Shown here: one piece after another, positions 62,328-64,000 of the stretch
Numbering within the stretch: position 1 is the stretch's first letter
Layout of the letters: each line of letters begins with the position of its first letter
Assembly: GCA_020445145.1 (NCBI GenBank)
Contig: JAGRHC010000001.1
Span: forward strand, 62,001 to 126,000
Length of the DNA stretch: 64,000 nt
Origin: Alphaproteobacteria bacterium
Lineage (GTDB): Bacteria; Pseudomonadota; Alphaproteobacteria; Micavibrionales; Micavibrionaceae
Direction of reading: 5' to 3'
The notes under the pieces: generated by a model
The model's database searches: none
What the model was told of the DNA's origin: nothing
What the model saw: only the letters and a program-made list of their open reading frames with translations
Program-made: the position numbers and the translations under genes

Positions 62328-63236
62328 ATGAAGCATTTACTTGGTATTGATGATTTAAGCGCGGGCGAGATTACAGATGTCCTGCACCGCGCGGAATATT
62401 ACGCCCGCGCGATGGATGACGGGCGTTGGGATCGGCATAAACTGGCGGACAAGATTGTTCTGACGCTGTTTTTCGAGAACTCGACCCGGACCGTTACCTC
62501 GTTTGATATTGCAGCAAAGCGGCTTGGGGCGCAGGTTGTGAACTGGAACGCGGAGCTGAGCTCCCTCAAGAAGGATGAGAGTTTTTCCGATACGATTGAT
62601 ACGCTGGGGGCGATGCGGCCTGATGCGATTGTCATCCGCCATCATGAATATGGGGCGCCTGCGTTTGTGGCCAGCCGAGTCAAGTGCCCGGTCGTGAATG
62701 CCGGGGATTCGTGGCGGGAACACCCGACGCAGGCCTTGCTTGATGCCGTGACGATTATGCAGGAAAAGCACACACTTGAGGGCCTGAGCGTTGCGATCTG
62801 CGGTGATGTGGCGCATAGCCGGGTTGCCAACTCGAATGCGAAGCTTTTGACAAAAATGGGCGCGCAGGTGCGGTTTGTGGCGCCCGCGTTTATGATGCCG
62901 GAGAAGCTTCCGGCGCCGGGCGTGCTTTGCTTTGATACGATGGAAGAAGGGATTTCCGGGGCTGATGTTGTGATGATGCTCCGGGTGCAAAAAGAGCGCA
63001 TGGAACGCTCTGCAATTCCCGATGATTCTACGTATTTCCGTGATTACGGGCTTACTGTGGAGCGGCTTGGGCTGGCGCACAAAGACGCATTGGTGATGCA
63101 TCCGGGGCCGATGAACCGCGGGGTGGAGATTGCCGATGAGGTCGCAGACGATCCGCACCGCTCTTTGATGACGCGGCAGGTTGCGAACGGGGTGCCGACG
63201 CGGATGGCGGTTCTGGATCTGGTGATGGGGGGATGA
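62328..63236 (+). CDS. pyrB: Aspartate carbamoyltransferase catalytic chain
   Basis: Condenses aspartate and carbamoyl phosphate in pyrimidine synthesis. Carbamoyl phosphate-binding FFENSTRTVTSFD (STRT at 52-55), HPTQALLDAVTIM, and VMHPGPMNRGVEI are diagnostic. 302 aa, normal. plsY begins within its stop codon region (4-base overlap). Confidence 0.97.
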   Translation: MKHLLGIDDLSAGEITDVLHRAEYYARAMDDGRWDRHKLADKIVLTLFFENSTRTVTSFDIAAKRLGAQVVNWNAELSSLKKDESFSDTIDTLGAMRPDAIVIRHHEYGAPAFVASRVKCPVVNAGDSWREHPTQALLDAVTIMQEKHTLEGLSVAICGDVAHSRVANSNAKLLTKMGAQVRFVAPAFMMPEKLPAPGVLCFDTMEEGISGADVVMMLRVQKERMERSAIPDDSTYFRDYGLTVERLGLAHKDALVMHPGPMNRGVEIADEVADDPHRSLMTRQVANGVPTRMAVLDLVMGG

Positions 63237-63994
63237 TGTGCGATAAAATAACTGGCATCGGGTGTATGTCTATCCCGCCGCCTCCGTCTACAATGATGTC
63301 TTATCCACCTGTGCCACCTTCCATTCTTGAATTCAATGACGTGTTTATATCGTTACTGTGGTCTCTTGCATACATTCTTGCTCTATATTTGATAGGTTCA
63401 ATCCCTTTTGGTCTTCTTTTGACAAAAATTGCGGGATATGGGGATATCCGTAAAATTGGCTCCGGAAATGTCGGAGCGACAAATGTTTTACGGACAGGAA
63501 ACAAGGGACTGGCGGCGCTGACTTTGCTGCTTGATGCAGGCAAAGGCGCGGTGTTGGTTTTTTATTTTTTTGGGTTTTCTCTTTTTTCTCTCCCTGACTT
63601 TTCCGGCCCCGATCATCTTCTTTCTGCAGATTCCAGTTATATGCTGGCCCTTATAATCGGCTTCATCGCCGTTCTTGGGCATTGTTTTCCGGTGTGGCTC
63701 AAGTTCAAGGGCGGAAAAGGTGTGGCGACGGCTTTGGGGGTGTTGCTGGCGGCGGTGCCTTATACGGGGTTGGCGGCGTGCGGCGTATGGCTGGCGACTG
63801 CATATTTATTTCGAATTTCTTCTCTGGCGGCGCTGGTTGCGATTGGCACGGCTCCGGTGGTGACTTACTTTATATATGGCGGGATGCCTTCCTTGATTTG
63901 TCTGACGATTGCCGTTCTGGTTTTTATCCGGCATACGGCGAATATCCAGCGTCTTCTTAAAGGTGAGGAGCCGCGGATCGGGGCAAAAAAATAG
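63233..63994 (+). CDS. plsY: PlsY, glycerol-3-phosphate acyltransferase
   Basis: Inner-membrane enzyme using acyl-phosphate to make lysophosphatidic acid, the first membrane phospholipid intermediate. Motifs: LIGSIPFGLLLTK, DIRKIGSGNVGATNVLRTG, and GHCFPVWLKFKGGKGVATAL. About five membrane helices. The frame opens at 63233 in an ATGA overlap with pyrB, giving 253 aa; homologues are about 200 aa, so ATG 63293 (MMSYPPVPP) is an alternative start. The stop lies 6 bases before the window ends. Confidence 0.94.
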   Translation: MMCDKITGIGCMSIPPPPSTMMSYPPVPPSILEFNDVFISLLWSLAYILALYLIGSIPFGLLLTKIAGYGDIRKIGSGNVGATNVLRTGNKGLAALTLLLDAGKGAVLVFYFFGFSLFSLPDFSGPDHLLSADSSYMLALIIGFIAVLGHCFPVWLKFKGGKGVATALGVLLAAVPYTGLAACGVWLATAYLFRISSLAALVAIGTAPVVTYFIYGGMPSLICLTIAVLVFIRHTANIQRLLKGEEPRIGAKK

Positions 63995-64000
63995 GAAAAC

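Noticed and set aside
1..64000. CRISPR arrays, tRNA genes or a complete insertion sequence
   Set aside because: No regularly spaced direct repeats, no tRNA-like T-loop and acceptor pairing, and no transposase were noticed on reading both strands; a tRNA scan would be the decisive check.

Overview
The window looks like the chromosome of a Gram-negative alphaproteobacterium of moderate-to-high GC. The evidence is LPS synthesis (lpxC), BAM lipoproteins (bamD and a DUF3035/BamF-type lipoprotein), a complete division/cell-wall (dcw) cluster, and the alphaproteobacterial gene order sdhC-sdhD-sdhA-sdhB. I cannot fix the order; a Rhodospirillales- or Micavibrio-like lineage is a guess. No rRNA, tRNA, CRISPR array or complete insertion sequence was recognised.

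Region 1 (1-24 kb) is the dcw cluster, mostly on the minus strand: mraZ, rsmH, ftsL, ftsI, murE, a 154-aa unknown, mraY, murD, ftsW, murG, murC, murB, ddl, ftsQ, ftsA, ftsZ, lpxC, bamD. The usual murF is absent between murE and mraY. The 154-aa protein there ends in a MurF-like tail. A membrane-anchored MurF-type ligase and an alpha/beta hydrolase are instead inserted on the plus strand between murB and an unusual ddl. The mraZ promoter carries three TGGGN repeats at 10-bp spacing (an MraZ operator), with three DnaA-box-like sites at exact 12-bp spacing beside it. A second, inverted DnaA-box pair lies between ftsA and ftsZ.

Region 2 (24-41 kb) is housekeeping: rnpB, an AmiD-type amidase, msrA, ileS, an AEC permease, a peroxiredoxin, ribF, lspA, a BamF-like lipoprotein, an M16 peptidase pair, pgi, nadA-nadC, a DUF167 protein and several small unknowns. 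The ileS segment encoding the editing domain is strikingly AT-rich compared with the rest of the gene.

Region 3 (41-47 kb) is a succinate dehydrogenase operon with four extra genes between its subunits. One is a GxxExxY-family gene bounded by 39-bp imperfect inverted repeats.

Region 4 (46.6-51 kb) has a TerB-like protein, a NYN-domain protein, asd, and a soluble hybrid histidine kinase with two receivers and an Hpt domain.

Region 5 (51-62 kb) is a divergent type IV pilus / type II secretion-like system: lipoprotein secretin, a large Ser-rich periplasmic protein, a GspE/PilB-type ATPase, a GspF/PilC-type membrane protein, two single-pass assembly proteins, two pilin-like proteins lacking the usual Glu5, a single-domain response regulator, and a short A24 prepilin peptidase. 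The window ends with pyrB and plsY.
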